DNA of 64,000 nucleotides from UMGS1002 sp045586785 (GCA_045586785.1 JAZNBA010000043.1:1-64000); one strand, 5' to 3'; positions 35,745 to 44,584 are shown, counted from the first letter of the stretch. The notes: generated by a model from the sequence alone, not told the origin. Made by a program: numbers and translations.

Positions 35745-37493
35745 TTACATTCCACGCTTCACATATGTTGTATGAAGAAGTTCATGTGCCTTGTGGCTGT
35801 TAGGCTCACCAAGGAATGTATCATACAGCTCCTTAATAGCAGGATTTTCATGAGACATACGCAGAGGCATATTAGCATCTATATTGTACAATACAGATGC
35901 ACGCTTTGCACGAACATCAATTTTTTGTTTGGTATTGCCATCAACGATAGGCTGACCACCGCCATTTACGCATCCACCGGGGCAACACATAATCTCGATA
36001 AAGTGATAGTTCTTTTCACCACTCTTAACTGCATCAAGAAGATTTGCAGCATTCTTAAGACCGGAAGCAACCGCAACATTCAAAGTTACGCCCGCTACAG
36101 TATAGGACGCTTCCTTCCAGCCGTCGGTACCGCGAACATCAGTGAAGTCAAGCTTTTCAGGATTCTTTCCGGTAAGTGCAAATACAGCGGTACGAAGAGC
36201 AGCCTCCATAACGCCACCGGTAGCACCGAAGATAACGCCTGCACCGGTAGAAATGCCAAGAGGAGCATCAAACTTTTCATCAGGAAGACTGTTAAAATCA
36301 ATGCCTGCCTGACGAATCATACGAGCAAGCTCGCGAGTGGTCAGTGCTATATCTACGTCTGCAACTCCTGCAGCGTTTTGATCTTCACGACCAATCTCAA
36401 ACTTCTTAGCAGTGCAAGGCATAATAGATACGCTAACAATATCTTTAGGATCCCAGCCCATCTTCTGAGCATAGTATGTCTTCAAAACTGCACCGAACAT
36501 CTGCTGAGGAGACTTGCAAGAAGAAAGGTTCTCAGTCATATCGGGATAGTAATGTTCGCAGAACTTAACCCAGCCGGGAGAACAAGAAGTAATCATAGGA
36601 AGCTTGCCGGTGTTCTTGAGGAATCTGCCCAAGAACTCATTAGCCTCTTCCATAATAGTAAGGTCAGCTGCAAAGTCTGTATCGAATACGTTATCAAAGC
36701 CCAGTCTGCGAAGAGCTGCAACCATCTTGCCTTCGCCATCGGTACCGATAGGTGCACCGAATTCCTCGGCAATAGCAGATCTAACAGAAGGAGCTGTCTG
36801 AACAACAACATGCTTGGTTTCGTCGGCAAGCGCAGCAAGCACCTTATCTGTATCATCAACCTCATGAAGAGCGCCAACAGGACAAGCAGCTACGCACTGA
36901 CCGCAGTTTACACAAGCAGTGTCAGCAAGGCTCTTCTCAAATACACAACCGATTTCGGTATCAAAACCACGGTTGTTGGCACCGATAATGCCAAGACCCT
37001 GAATCTTTCCGCAAACAGCTACGCAACGACGGCAAAGAATGCACTTGCTGTTGTCACGAGCGATTGCTACAGAAGAATTGTCCTTGTGAGTCTCTGTAAA
37101 AGCGCCGGCATAGTTGGTATCCTCGACACCATATTCCAGGCACAGCTTCTGCAGCTCGCAGCTTGTGCTACGGATACAGGACAGACAATGCTTATTATGG
37201 TTGGAAAGCAATAACTCCAGATTCATCTTTCTCATCTGACGAACCTTGGGAGTATTTGTGAAAATCTCGGTTCCATCACGTTCAATAGGATATACGCATG
37301 CGGTTACAGGACCACGAGCGCCCTTAACCTCGACAAGACAAATACGGCAAGCGCCGATCTCGTTTATATCCTTAAGATAGCAAAGCGTAGGAATATCTAT
37401 GTTTGCCATTCTGGCAGCTTCGAGAACAGTGGTTCCATAGGGGACCGAATAATCGTTGCCGTTTATTTTTATATTTACCATTTTGGTTTCCAT
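35745..37493 (-). CDS. hydA: [FeFe] hydrogenase catalytic subunit HydA
   Basis: 582 residues. N-terminal 2Fe-2S domain (CYLKDINEIGACRIC, residues 38-52), a His/Cys 4Fe-4S site (HNKHCLSC), two 4Fe-4S sites (CILCRRCVAVC at 151-161, CVNCGQCVAACP at 194-205), then the H-cluster domain: ITSCSPGW (301-308), MPCTAKKFE (358-366), MCCPGGCVNGGGQP (502-515). This is the layout of the NAD(P)H-linked group A enzyme. With the NuoF- and NuoE-like subunits it forms the HydABC complex that makes H2 from NADH and reduced ferredoxin, or runs in reverse. No Tat signal, so cytoplasmic. Confidence 0.96.
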   Translation of the reverse strand: METKMVNIKINGNDYSVPYGTTVLEAARMANIDIPTLCYLKDINEIGACRICLVEVKGARGPVTACVYPIERDGTEIFTNTPKVRQMRKMNLELLLSNHNKHCLSCIRSTSCELQKLCLEYGVEDTNYAGAFTETHKDNSSVAIARDNSKCILCRRCVAVCGKIQGLGIIGANNRGFDTEIGCVFEKSLADTACVNCGQCVAACPVGALHEVDDTDKVLAALADETKHVVVQTAPSVRSAIAEEFGAPIGTDGEGKMVAALRRLGFDNVFDTDFAADLTIMEEANEFLGRFLKNTGKLPMITSCSPGWVKFCEHYYPDMTENLSSCKSPQQMFGAVLKTYYAQKMGWDPKDIVSVSIMPCTAKKFEIGREDQNAAGVADVDIALTTRELARMIRQAGIDFNSLPDEKFDAPLGISTGAGVIFGATGGVMEAALRTAVFALTGKNPEKLDFTDVRGTDGWKEASYTVAGVTLNVAVASGLKNAANLLDAVKSGEKNYHFIEIMCCPGGCVNGGGQPIVDGNTKQKIDVRAKRASVLYNIDANMPLRMSHENPAIKELYDTFLGEPNSHKAHELLHTTYVKRGM

Positions 37494-37510
37494 TTTTTCT
37501 TTCCCCTTTC

Positions 37511-39322
37511 TTACTGTTTGGAAATTGCGCCAAACTTACAGTTGTCAATACATGCGCCGCACTTAACGCACTTATCGGCAGCTATAGTCAGCGAAGGAAG
37601 CTTGTGACCGGGAGCAATATATGTGGTCTTGGAGATTGCATCACCGGGACAATTCTTAGCACACTTACCACAGCCAATACACTTATCTGCGTCAATAACA
37701 AAATTAAGAAGGCTCTTACATACACCTGCAGGACACTTCTTATCAACGATATGAGCAATATACTCATCCTTGAAGTAACGCAAAGTGGAAATAACAGGGT
37801 TGGGCGCCGTCTGACCAAGACCGCACAGTGACGCGCTCTTGATATAGTTGCAAAGATCTTCAAGTCTCTGAATATCTTCCATCTCGCCGTTGCCTTCGAT
37901 AATCTTATTGAGGATCTCAAGCAAACGACGAGTACCTACACGGCAAGGAGTACATTTACCGCAGGATTCATCGACGGTAAATTCAAGGAAGAAACGGGCA
38001 ATGTCAACCATACAGGTGTCTTCATCCATAACGATAAGTCCACCCGACCCCATCATAGAACCGATCTCAAGCAGATTGTCGTAGTCAATGGGGGTATCGA
38101 TAAGATGAGCAGGAATACATCCGCCGGAAGGACCACCGGTCTGAGCAGCCTTGAACTTCTTGCCGTTAGGAATGCCACCACCAATTTCTTCGATGATCTC
38201 ACGAAGTGTTGTTCCCATAGGAACTTCAACAAGACCTGTATTGGTTATCTTACCACCAAGCGCAAATACCTTAGTTGCCTTGGACTTTTCGGTACCCATA
38301 GATGTGAACCATTGAGCACCTTTCAGGATAATCTGGGGAATATTTGCATAGGTCTCAACGTTATTAAGAACGGTAGGCTGACCGAACAGACCCTTTACTG
38401 CCGGGAACGGAGGACGAGGACGAGGCTCACCGCGATTACCCTCAATGGAAACCATCAGAGCAGTTTCTTCGCCGCATACGAATGCACCTGCACCAAAACG
38501 GAGCTGGATATCAAAGTTAAAGCCTGTACCAAATATATTTTTTCCAAGCAGACCGTATTCACGAGCCTGCTTAATAGCGATCTGAAGACGATGGATAGCA
38601 ATCGGGTATTCGGCACGAACGTAGATATAACCTTCATCTGCGCCAATAGCGTATCCGGCAATAGCCATAGCCTCAAGAAGGGCGTGTGGGTCACCCTCCA
38701 AAATAGAACGGTCCATAAATGCACCGGGGTCGCCTTCATCGGCATTACAAGCAACATATTTCTTTACATTGCCGCGATTGCCGGAAGCGAACTTCCACTT
38801 AAGACCTGTGGGGAAGCCTGCGCCGCCACGTCCGCGCAAGCCGGAATCAAGCATAGTCTGAATAACCTCATCAGGGGTCATTTCGGTCAATACTTTACCA
38901 AGTGCAGCATAACCGTCAACAGCTATGTATTCGTTAATATCCTCAGGGTTGATAACTCCGCAATTGCGAAGCGCAACACGATGCTGCTTTTTATAAAACT
39001 GGGTTTCCGAAAGCGATGTAACAACATGCTTGTCGTCACCCTCGTGATATTCAAGTCTTGCTACGGGACGTCCCTTGAGCAGATGCTCCTCAACTATCTC
39101 AGGAATGTCCGTGGGCTGTACCATGCTGTAGAATGTGCCGTCCGGGTAGACGATCATAACCGGTCCCAAAGCACAAAGACCAAAGCATCCGGTAACAACG
39201 ATCTTTATTTCTTCTGTAAGACCTTTAGCTTCAAGCTCTTTTTCGAGCGCATCTCTCAGTGCAAGGCTACCGGACGAAGTACAACCGGTACCACCGCAAA
39301 TAAGAACATGTGAGCGTATCAT
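37511..39322 (-). CDS. hydB: NuoF-like subunit of NADH-linked hydrogenase (HydB)
   Basis: 603 residues. An N-terminal thioredoxin-like 2Fe-2S domain (ICGGTGCTSSGS, VTGCFGLCALGP), then the NuoF core with FMN/NADH site GLRGRGGAGFPTGLKW and ACNADEGDPGAFMDR, the 4Fe-4S motif ESCGKCTPCRVGT, and two C-terminal ferredoxin sites CIGCGKCAKNCP and CVKCGACIDNCKFG. It oxidises or reduces NAD in the HydABC complex. GGAGG lies upstream of the ATG at 39322. hydA follows after 17 nt. Confidence 0.95.
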   Translation of the reverse strand: MIRSHVLICGGTGCTSSGSLALRDALEKELEAKGLTEEIKIVVTGCFGLCALGPVMIVYPDGTFYSMVQPTDIPEIVEEHLLKGRPVARLEYHEGDDKHVVTSLSETQFYKKQHRVALRNCGVINPEDINEYIAVDGYAALGKVLTEMTPDEVIQTMLDSGLRGRGGAGFPTGLKWKFASGNRGNVKKYVACNADEGDPGAFMDRSILEGDPHALLEAMAIAGYAIGADEGYIYVRAEYPIAIHRLQIAIKQAREYGLLGKNIFGTGFNFDIQLRFGAGAFVCGEETALMVSIEGNRGEPRPRPPFPAVKGLFGQPTVLNNVETYANIPQIILKGAQWFTSMGTEKSKATKVFALGGKITNTGLVEVPMGTTLREIIEEIGGGIPNGKKFKAAQTGGPSGGCIPAHLIDTPIDYDNLLEIGSMMGSGGLIVMDEDTCMVDIARFFLEFTVDESCGKCTPCRVGTRRLLEILNKIIEGNGEMEDIQRLEDLCNYIKSASLCGLGQTAPNPVISTLRYFKDEYIAHIVDKKCPAGVCKSLLNFVIDADKCIGCGKCAKNCPGDAISKTTYIAPGHKLPSLTIAADKCVKCGACIDNCKFGAISKQ

Positions 39323-39355
39323 TTGCTATATATCCTCCTAAAATTTTTACGTCAA

Positions 39356-39718
39356 TTATTTGCCGATAGTATATTCATCAACTACTACGCCGCCTTTAAG
39401 GTGCTTTTCTACAACTTCAACAACCTTGTCAGCAGTCATCTTAACATAAGTTACCTTATCTTTTCCGTCCTCAAAAACTTCTACAACAGGCTCATACTGG
39501 CAAATGCCAATGCAACCTGTTTGAGAAACGATCACTTTATCGGTAAGTTTTGCTTCGCTAACCTTTTCTACGAAAGCGGACAAAACGGGACGAGCGCCGG
39601 CAGCGATACCGCAAGTTGCCATACCAACAACAACACGAATCTGACCGGAGCCTTCACGAATAGTAACCTTATCTTTCATTTTCTCTCTGATTGCAGCAAG
39701 TTCTGCTAATGATTTCAT
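39356..39718 (-). CDS. Thioredoxin-like [2Fe-2S] ferredoxin
   Basis: 120 residues. VVVGMATCGIAAGA and SQTGCIGICQYEP hold the four Cys of the thioredoxin-fold 2Fe-2S family (NuoE C-terminal type, without the NuoE helical domain). A gene like this commonly lies between the NuoE and NuoF subunits in clostridial hydrogenase operons and may be an extra electron carrier of the complex. CGGAGG precedes the start. About 30 nt separate it from each neighbour. Confidence 0.85.
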   Translation of the reverse strand: MKSLAELAAIREKMKDKVTIREGSGQIRVVVGMATCGIAAGARPVLSAFVEKVSEAKLTDKVIVSQTGCIGICQYEPVVEVFEDGKDKVTYVKMTADKVVEVVEKHLKGGVVVDEYTIGK

Positions 39719-39743
39719 GCTATATTACCTCCGAATTATTTAA

Positions 39744-40292
39744 TCATAAATATTGTTCTTTAAGGAACTCGGAAATCCATGCAATCACCTCAGGTTCACC
39801 GAGTGATACATCCTCACCGAGCACCTCGCGCATTTGACGCGTATCCAGTTCAACACTCTTTTCAGGCGTAATATGCCTAAAAACATAGTTGATCTCCGGA
39901 TGCCCTTGAATTATCACACATATAGTTGATACGATATCGCCAATCGGAGTAAAATCAATATTGTTGGTATAGAAGGTTGCCTTAACACGAGTGCCGTGAT
40001 TTATAGGATCATCATTAGCAGTTAACGATGATATTTCCAACCGTCCTCCGGCTTGCTCTGCCGCAAGCTTTAGCAACGGTATTCCCATCCCGACCTTGCG
40101 AGTCGTTCTGGTGGTATAGAACGGATTGGTAACACGTTCTACAATATCGGAACTCATGCCACAACCGTCATCTTGTATAACAAGCGTTAACAAATGATCG
40201 TTATCTTCAACAAGCGATATTTCAATATTATCAGCGCCCGCGGATATCGAGTTTTGAGTAATATCAAGAATATTAAGTGATAACTCCTTCAT
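39744..40292 (-). CDS. GHKL ATPase-domain protein of the hydrogenase operon
   Basis: 182 residues. A histidine-kinase-type ATPase fold: N-box in NILDITQNSISAGA, G1 box QDDGCGM, G2 box VGMGIPLLKL. There is no H-box His or dimerisation domain, so it is not an ordinary sensor kinase. The last ~80 residues (from about NIDFTPIGD) form an extra domain of unknown role. Its position between NuoE and the 2Fe-2S protein is conserved in many Clostridia, which implies a job in hydrogenase control or assembly; none is established to my knowledge. Confidence 0.8.
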   Translation of the reverse strand: MKELSLNILDITQNSISAGADNIEISLVEDNDHLLTLVIQDDGCGMSSDIVERVTNPFYTTRTTRKVGMGIPLLKLAAEQAGGRLEISSLTANDDPINHGTRVKATFYTNNIDFTPIGDIVSTICVIIQGHPEINYVFRHITPEKSVELDTRQMREVLGEDVSLGEPEVIAWISEFLKEQYL

Positions 40293-40294
40293 TG

Positions 40295-40792
40295 TTAATC
40301 TTTATATTTAGCAAGGATGCCGGGAACATCGGCAGTAGTCAAACGACCATATACGTCTCCGTTTACAGTCAAAACAGGCGCCAAGCCGCAAGCACCTATG
40401 CAACGAGTAGCTTCCAGAGAATACTTACCGTCACTGGATGTGCTTCCTACGGGAAGATTAAGTGCAGCTGAAATTGCATCTGTTATGTCACCTGAACCCT
40501 TAACGTAGCATGCGGTACCGAGACAGACAGCAATAGCATATTTACCGTCCGGATTAAGCTTGAACTGCGAATAGAAAGTAGCAATGCCGTAGATTTCTTC
40601 AACAGGAGCACCTGTCTCTCTTGCTATGATTTCCTGAACTTCAACCGGAAGATAGCCATAAATTTCTTGAGCTTCCTGGAGAATAGGCATCATTGAACCT
40701 TTTTCGCCTTTGTGTGCAGCAATGGCAGCAACAAGTTTTGCTTCCTGCTCCTTAGTGCCGCGAAACTCGACGGTGGTCAGTTTCTTTTTCAT
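40295..40792 (-). CDS. hydC: NuoE-like subunit of NADH-linked hydrogenase (HydC)
   Basis: 165 residues, typical length. The four 2Fe-2S ligands are in CLGTACYVKGS and TRCIGACGLAP, after a helical N-terminal domain (MMPILQEAQEIYGYLPVEVQ). It is the small flavoprotein-side subunit of HydABC. CAGGAGG lies upstream of the ATG. It is the first gene downstream of an internal promoter at 40900-40928, so the structural genes can be expressed separately from the signalling genes upstream. Confidence 0.95.
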   Translation of the reverse strand: MKKKLTTVEFRGTKEQEAKLVAAIAAHKGEKGSMMPILQEAQEIYGYLPVEVQEIIARETGAPVEEIYGIATFYSQFKLNPDGKYAIAVCLGTACYVKGSGDITDAISAALNLPVGSTSSDGKYSLEATRCIGACGLAPVLTVNGDVYGRLTTADVPGILAKYKD

Positions 40793-40843
40793 GTTTGAAA
40801 ATTCCTCCTGAGTTTAATATAATATTTTTATTTTCGTTTGTTA

Positions 40844-40869
40844 TTGTCCCGCTTTTATTAATGGGACAA
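40844..40869 (-). other. Inverted repeat upstream of hydC
   Basis: TTGTCCC (40844-40850) and GGGACAA (40863-40869) form a 7-bp stem with a 12-nt loop in the leader between the internal promoter and hydC. No T-run follows on the minus strand, so an attenuator or a protein or RNA binding site is as likely as a terminator. Confidence 0.45.
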
Positions 40870-40899
40870 GAAAGCACCAAAATGCTTGCATATCACTTA

Positions 40900-40928
40900 A
40901 TTATATAACAAAAACTTTGTTTTGTCTA
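40900..40928 (-). promoter_or_regulatory. Internal promoter of the hydrogenase structural genes
   Basis: On the minus strand TAGACA (40923-40928), 17-nt spacer, TATAAT (40900-40905), in the gap between the PHP gene and hydC. The spacer contains AACAAA...TTTGTT, an inverted repeat also found in the promoter at 44375-44403. Confidence 0.7.
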
Positions 40929-40968
40929 TAGTTTTTTTAATATTTCTATAAATTTTGATAAAAATTTG

Positions 40969-41715
40969 TCATATTTTTGCATCATCGCCTCGCAAAAAAG
41001 AGACAACAGCACTTCTTATGCAGTCTTCGCCGGCAATGTCTCCCAACCCACTCAATACAGAGGGGGCTAAGGACATTTGATCCAATGCATGAGCATCTGA
41101 ATTTGTAATTATATTCAAATTTGCTATTTCGGGATAAATTTCCTTGTACTTCTCGATATGAATTGAGTCATGAAATTCAACCGATGCAAAACCGGGCTCA
41201 ACAGGAAAAGAACCGAGCACGCCTATCAAACCATTTGACTGTTTATCTATGTGTGCCGGAAATGCCGCTCCGCCGCGTTCGCGAACAATATTCGCGGCAG
41301 TTGTAATATCCAAATCGGTTGCTAAAATGAGTAACTCATCAACAGTACCCATTACCTCATCATCCTCATTCACTATCAGCTGCTCGCCAAATATATCCGG
41401 CCTGTTTTTAACCTTCATTCGATGTTTTTCAACAAATGAGTCAAATTCCATTGCCGCCTCTAAAGAGTCAAATAAACAGACCATGTGTATTTCCTCCATT
41501 GTAGTTAACTCCATTCCGGCAATGGGGACAACACCATAATTACGGCACGCCGCAAAGAACGCAGGGCAATTTTTGCATGTATTATGATCTGTAAGTGCGG
41601 CTATTTTCACTCCATTCAACATAGCCATACCTGCAATGCTTGAAGGTGTCATATCCACATCCCCACAAGGCGATAAACACGAATGCAGGTGTAATTCGTA
41701 AGGAAATACACTCAT
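40969..41715 (-). CDS. PHP-domain phosphoesterase
   Basis: 248 residues. The PHP metal sites are visible: ELHLHSCLSPCGDVDM at the N-terminus, ALTDHNTCKNC, PAHIDKQ and TNSDAHALDQM near the C-terminus. PHP proteins hydrolyse phosphoesters, for example histidinol phosphate or nucleotides. In this locus a protein of the type is a conserved companion of hydrogenase genes and may remove a phosphate signal; that is inference. The ATG at 41715 overlaps the stop of the DRTGG gene (TAATG). Confidence 0.85.
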   Translation of the reverse strand: MSVFPYELHLHSCLSPCGDVDMTPSSIAGMAMLNGVKIAALTDHNTCKNCPAFFAACRNYGVVPIAGMELTTMEEIHMVCLFDSLEAAMEFDSFVEKHRMKVKNRPDIFGEQLIVNEDDEVMGTVDELLILATDLDITTAANIVRERGGAAFPAHIDKQSNGLIGVLGSFPVEPGFASVEFHDSIHIEKYKEIYPEIANLNIITNSDAHALDQMSLAPSVLSGLGDIAGEDCIRSAVVSFLRGDDAKI

Positions 41716-42047
41716 TATACTATCAAATTCTGTCCAACAGAACAAACAATATCAAACGCAGACGATTGGCTACGTAAAAGATTTATTCCCTGTTCATTTG
41801 CTTTGTCAATAACATCTTTGCTCACTTCGGCCCCCTCGGCTATAACAATAGCGCTGACCCCGGCAAGTGATGCTACCGCCAAAATGTTAATATTAGTCAT
41901 AATAGTTACCCAAAGCTGACCGCACTCTGCGCGCCCCATAACCCAACTGAGAAGATCTCCCACGTAACCTCCTGAAATTTCCGCTTCGGGATCAGGCATC
42001 GAAAGCTTTTCCCAACCCAATTCATTAGCCATATTCAACACATTCAT
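41715..42047 (-). CDS. DRTGG-domain protein (second copy)
   Basis: 110 residues, essentially a single DRTGG-like domain (ISGGYVGDLLSWVMGRAECG ... ASLAGVSAIVIAEGAEVS). DRTGG domains are found next to CBS and kinase-like domains and are thought to bind a small ligand or nucleotide. CGGAGG lies before the ATG. It follows the sensor-like hydrogenase by 84 nt and is coupled to the PHP gene. Confidence 0.8.
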   Translation of the reverse strand: MNVLNMANELGWEKLSMPDPEAEISGGYVGDLLSWVMGRAECGQLWVTIMTNINILAVASLAGVSAIVIAEGAEVSKDVIDKANEQGINLLRSQSSAFDIVCSVGQNLIV

Positions 42048-42131
42048 ACATTTCCTCCGATATCATACAATCACAATGCGACATTTGATGCAAATTATTA
42101 AGAATGTTTTTTGGATATGTGATTTGATTTA

Positions 42132-43442
42132 TCACTTATCTCCATTTTCGCCCAAGCTCACTTCTCCGCTTTCGCCAACTAATTCTTTGAATTTTTGACG
42201 CATTTTTATAATACAATCTTCTACAGTAGCCTCGCCATTAACAATATCTTCAGCCAATGCTTGACATGTAGGTGCACCACACGAACCACAATCAAGATCA
42301 CACAAAGTTTCATGTATCTTTTGAATCTGTGCCATCTTTCTCATTGCTTCCAAACGATCCGAATGCAAACGCATAACAGGAGAATAGCTTACATCAGCAT
42401 CCCACATAACCTCTCTGGGCAAGTCTTCTCCCTGCATGACCCCATGGATGCGGTTTAACGAAACAGGCAAATATCTCCTCAAGCTTTGAAGTCTTGCTTT
42501 GGCAATATAAGCATTTTCTACAGTAAGCGCTCCACCCACGCAACCGCCAGGACAAGAGTTGAGTTCGACAAACTCAAGCTCTCTGAAATTTTCTTTCTCA
42601 ATCTCGTCCAGTACATGTATAACGTTTTCAATTCCGTCAGCCGCAAGATAGTGGTCATTCATTAGAGCAGACGATTCGCCGCCGCTTCCGGCCCAGCTTA
42701 TACCGATAAGTCCCGATTGAGAGGCAGTTGTGGGGTTGTTTATTTTAGACATTTCTGACACAAGGGCAAAATATATCTCATTTATTGCAAGTACTCCGTC
42801 AATAGCACTCTTCTCAGTTCCTATCGGATTTTTTGCATATGATACTTTTGCCGGACACGGCGAAATAAACAACACACAAATATCCTCTTCTTTAAGGTCG
42901 GGATGCTGTTTTAACGCATTATCTTTTGCCATTCTCGCGGCAAGTTCGACCGGCGGCAAAATCTGTAGTACGTTTTCAAGTAAGCTTGGGAAACGTACAC
43001 TTATGAGTCGCACTATTGCCGGACATGCAGAACTGATAACCGGCTTCTTGATTCCCGGCTTACGCATATACTGACGGGTAAGCTCCGAAACGAGTTCGGC
43101 GGCACATGCTACCTCATAAATTTCGTCAAAGCCGCAACGATACAAGCCACTGATAATGTAATCAATATCATCAAGCTTGTCAAACTGACCATATAGAGCC
43201 GGCGCAGGAAGTGCGATTTTATACTTATAGTCTTTATATTTTTCAAGCTTGTCGTGCAAAGCGCGTTTAGCCTGATACGGACAAACACGTATACATTCTC
43301 CGCAATCTATACATCTCTCATTTTTTATGACTGCCTTGCCGTTACGAACACGTATGGCTTCGGTCGGACATCGCTTAATGCAATGTGTACAGCCTTTGCA
43401 CAAGTCTGTATTCAGTGTTACCGAATGCTGTACTCCACTCAT
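42132..43442 (-). CDS. Sensor-like [FeFe] hydrogenase domain protein
   Basis: 436 residues. Two N-terminal 4Fe-4S sites (CKGCTHCIKRCP, CIDCGECIRVCP), an H-cluster-type domain with SSACPAIV (138-144), SPCPAK (194-199) and SCPGGCVGG (296-304), and a C-terminal CxxxCGSCGxPTC ... C iron-sulfur motif (381-410). The first motif is SSACP in place of the TSCxP of catalytic enzymes, as reported for sensory [FeFe] hydrogenases. No PAS domain is attached. Flanked by DRTGG and HATPase proteins, it is best read as an H2 or redox sensor that signals through separate partners. Confidence 0.85.
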   Translation of the reverse strand: MSGVQHSVTLNTDLCKGCTHCIKRCPTEAIRVRNGKAVIKNERCIDCGECIRVCPYQAKRALHDKLEKYKDYKYKIALPAPALYGQFDKLDDIDYIISGLYRCGFDEIYEVACAAELVSELTRQYMRKPGIKKPVISSACPAIVRLISVRFPSLLENVLQILPPVELAARMAKDNALKQHPDLKEEDICVLFISPCPAKVSYAKNPIGTEKSAIDGVLAINEIYFALVSEMSKINNPTTASQSGLIGISWAGSGGESSALMNDHYLAADGIENVIHVLDEIEKENFRELEFVELNSCPGGCVGGALTVENAYIAKARLQSLRRYLPVSLNRIHGVMQGEDLPREVMWDADVSYSPVMRLHSDRLEAMRKMAQIQKIHETLCDLDCGSCGAPTCQALAEDIVNGEATVEDCIIKMRQKFKELVGESGEVSLGENGDK

Positions 43443-43483
43443 ATGTAAAATTTCCTTTCTTGGATCTGGTTGTGTAGTGATTT

Positions 43484-43921
43484 TTATTTCGATGCTCCGG
43501 TGACATTAAAATCCATTGTTACCGTAGTACCTTCTCCCACAACTGTTTCAATTTTCAAATCATCGGAATATCTCTTCATATTTGGAAGGCCCATGCCGGC
43601 ACCGAATCCCAATGAACGTATATTATCTTTAGCGGTAGAAAATCCTTCTTGCATAGCAAGCTTTATATCGGGTATGCCGGGACCTTTATCGGCTAGCACA
43701 ACTTTAACAGCATTATCCCAAACATATACCTCTGCTTCACCGCCATCAGCATGTATGACCATATTGATCTCGCCCTCATACATTGCAACAGAAACACGAC
43801 GAATAGTCTCTGCATCAAAATCCAATTGTCGCAAAAGCTTTTTAACCTGTACAGACGCCTTACCGGCAGAAGTAAAGTCTTCACCATCTATACTGAAACG
43901 AAAACAAATAGGTTCACTCAT
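43484..43921 (-). CDS. Anti-sigma/RsbW-like ATPase protein
   Basis: 145 residues with a GHKL ATPase fold: VAMYEGEINMVIHADGG as N-box region, VLADKGPGIPD as G1 box, SLGFGAGMGLPNMKR as G2 box. It resembles RsbW/SpoIIAB serine kinases rather than two-component kinases. It lies between the DRTGG protein (TAATG overlap) and the sensor-like hydrogenase, so it is the probable output partner, perhaps by phosphorylating a protein or by binding a regulator. No STAS-domain anti-anti-sigma factor is encoded here. Confidence 0.82.
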   Translation of the reverse strand: MSEPICFRFSIDGEDFTSAGKASVQVKKLLRQLDFDAETIRRVSVAMYEGEINMVIHADGGEAEVYVWDNAVKVVLADKGPGIPDIKLAMQEGFSTAKDNIRSLGFGAGMGLPNMKRYSDDLKIETVVGEGTTVTMDFNVTGASK

Positions 43922-44274
43922 TATGCTTCAACGCCTCCTCCTCGTAATCCATTTTCATAAAGCTGGCCGCAGGCGACATACATTCTCTCTGCTGTAGCGA
44001 GTACAACAATATCGCACTCCTCCGCCAACTGTATAACCTCTACAGGCGGCTTCTTGCCACGCACAAAAACAATGCATTTCATATCCATCATTTCGGCAGT
44101 ACGTACAACCTGAAGGTTCACAAGGCCGGTAAGCAAAACCGCCTGCTCTTTAACAAAAGCAAGTACATCGCTCATCATATCACTACCACACGCCGAATGT
44201 ACTTCACGGTCAATGTGGTCAGCACCGCAAAGGATCTCCGCATCCAGAAGCTCAATAATTTTTTTGATAGTCAT
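43921..44274 (-). CDS. DRTGG-domain protein (first gene of hydrogenase locus)
   Basis: 117 residues. The domain begins MTIKKIIELLDAEILCGADH and contains EVHSACGSDMMSDVLAF, the usual start of DRTGG proteins. I use the ATG at 44274 because the domain starts there; the frame is open to 44352 through a TTG, and neither has a strong ribosome binding site, so the start is uncertain. It leads an operon of five signalling genes. The stop overlaps the next start. Confidence 0.72.
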   Translation of the reverse strand: MTIKKIIELLDAEILCGADHIDREVHSACGSDMMSDVLAFVKEQAVLLTGLVNLQVVRTAEMMDMKCIVFVRGKKPPVEVIQLAEECDIVVLATAERMYVACGQLYENGLRGGGVEA

Positions 44275-44374
44275 ACCAATATAGCAGCTTTCTGCCGGAA
44301 CGAAAGCATTCTCCTTCAATGAAAATTTGGCGTCAAAAACACATCCGGCCAAAGACGCACTTATACTTATATAA

Positions 44375-44403
44375 ATTATACAACAAATAATTGTTGTTGT
44401 CCA
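44375..44403 (-). promoter_or_regulatory. Promoter of the hydrogenase signalling operon
   Basis: On the minus strand TGGACA (44398-44403), 17-nt spacer, TATAAT (44375-44380). The spacer contains ACAACAA / TTGTTGT, an inverted repeat with a 4-nt centre (44380-44397), a candidate operator similar to that at 40900-40928. Confidence 0.72.
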
Positions 44404-44480
44404 GTGCTTTTGTTAAAATAATGATAGAAAAGCTTATATATAAAACAGCGCCCACAAGTGAACGCTGAAATATTTGTCTT

Positions 44481-44554
44481 TTCAATTTTTGATGTAGGCG
44501 CACTATATCCATCCATTAAATAGCTCCGAATAAAGCATTGTATCAAAAATTGAA
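44481..44554. other. Long-range inverted repeat in a non-coding gap
   Basis: TTCAATTTTTGAT (44481-44493) and ATCAAAAATTGAA (44542-44554) are perfect complements with 48 nt between. A smaller CAGCG/CGCTG pair lies just left of them. The 44404-44584 stretch has no supported gene; this may be a terminator region, a small RNA or decayed sequence. Confidence 0.4.
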
Positions 44555-44584
44555 CAAATACAATACCTTTGGGGCAATTAGTAA

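Noticed and set aside
35772..37214. 480-codon plus-strand open frame across hydA
   Set aside because: Antisense to a fully supported hydrogenase gene; low-complexity translation rich in Ser, Thr and Asn.
38105..39313. 402-codon plus-strand open frame across hydB
   Set aside because: Antisense to the NuoF-like gene, with no motif or start signal.
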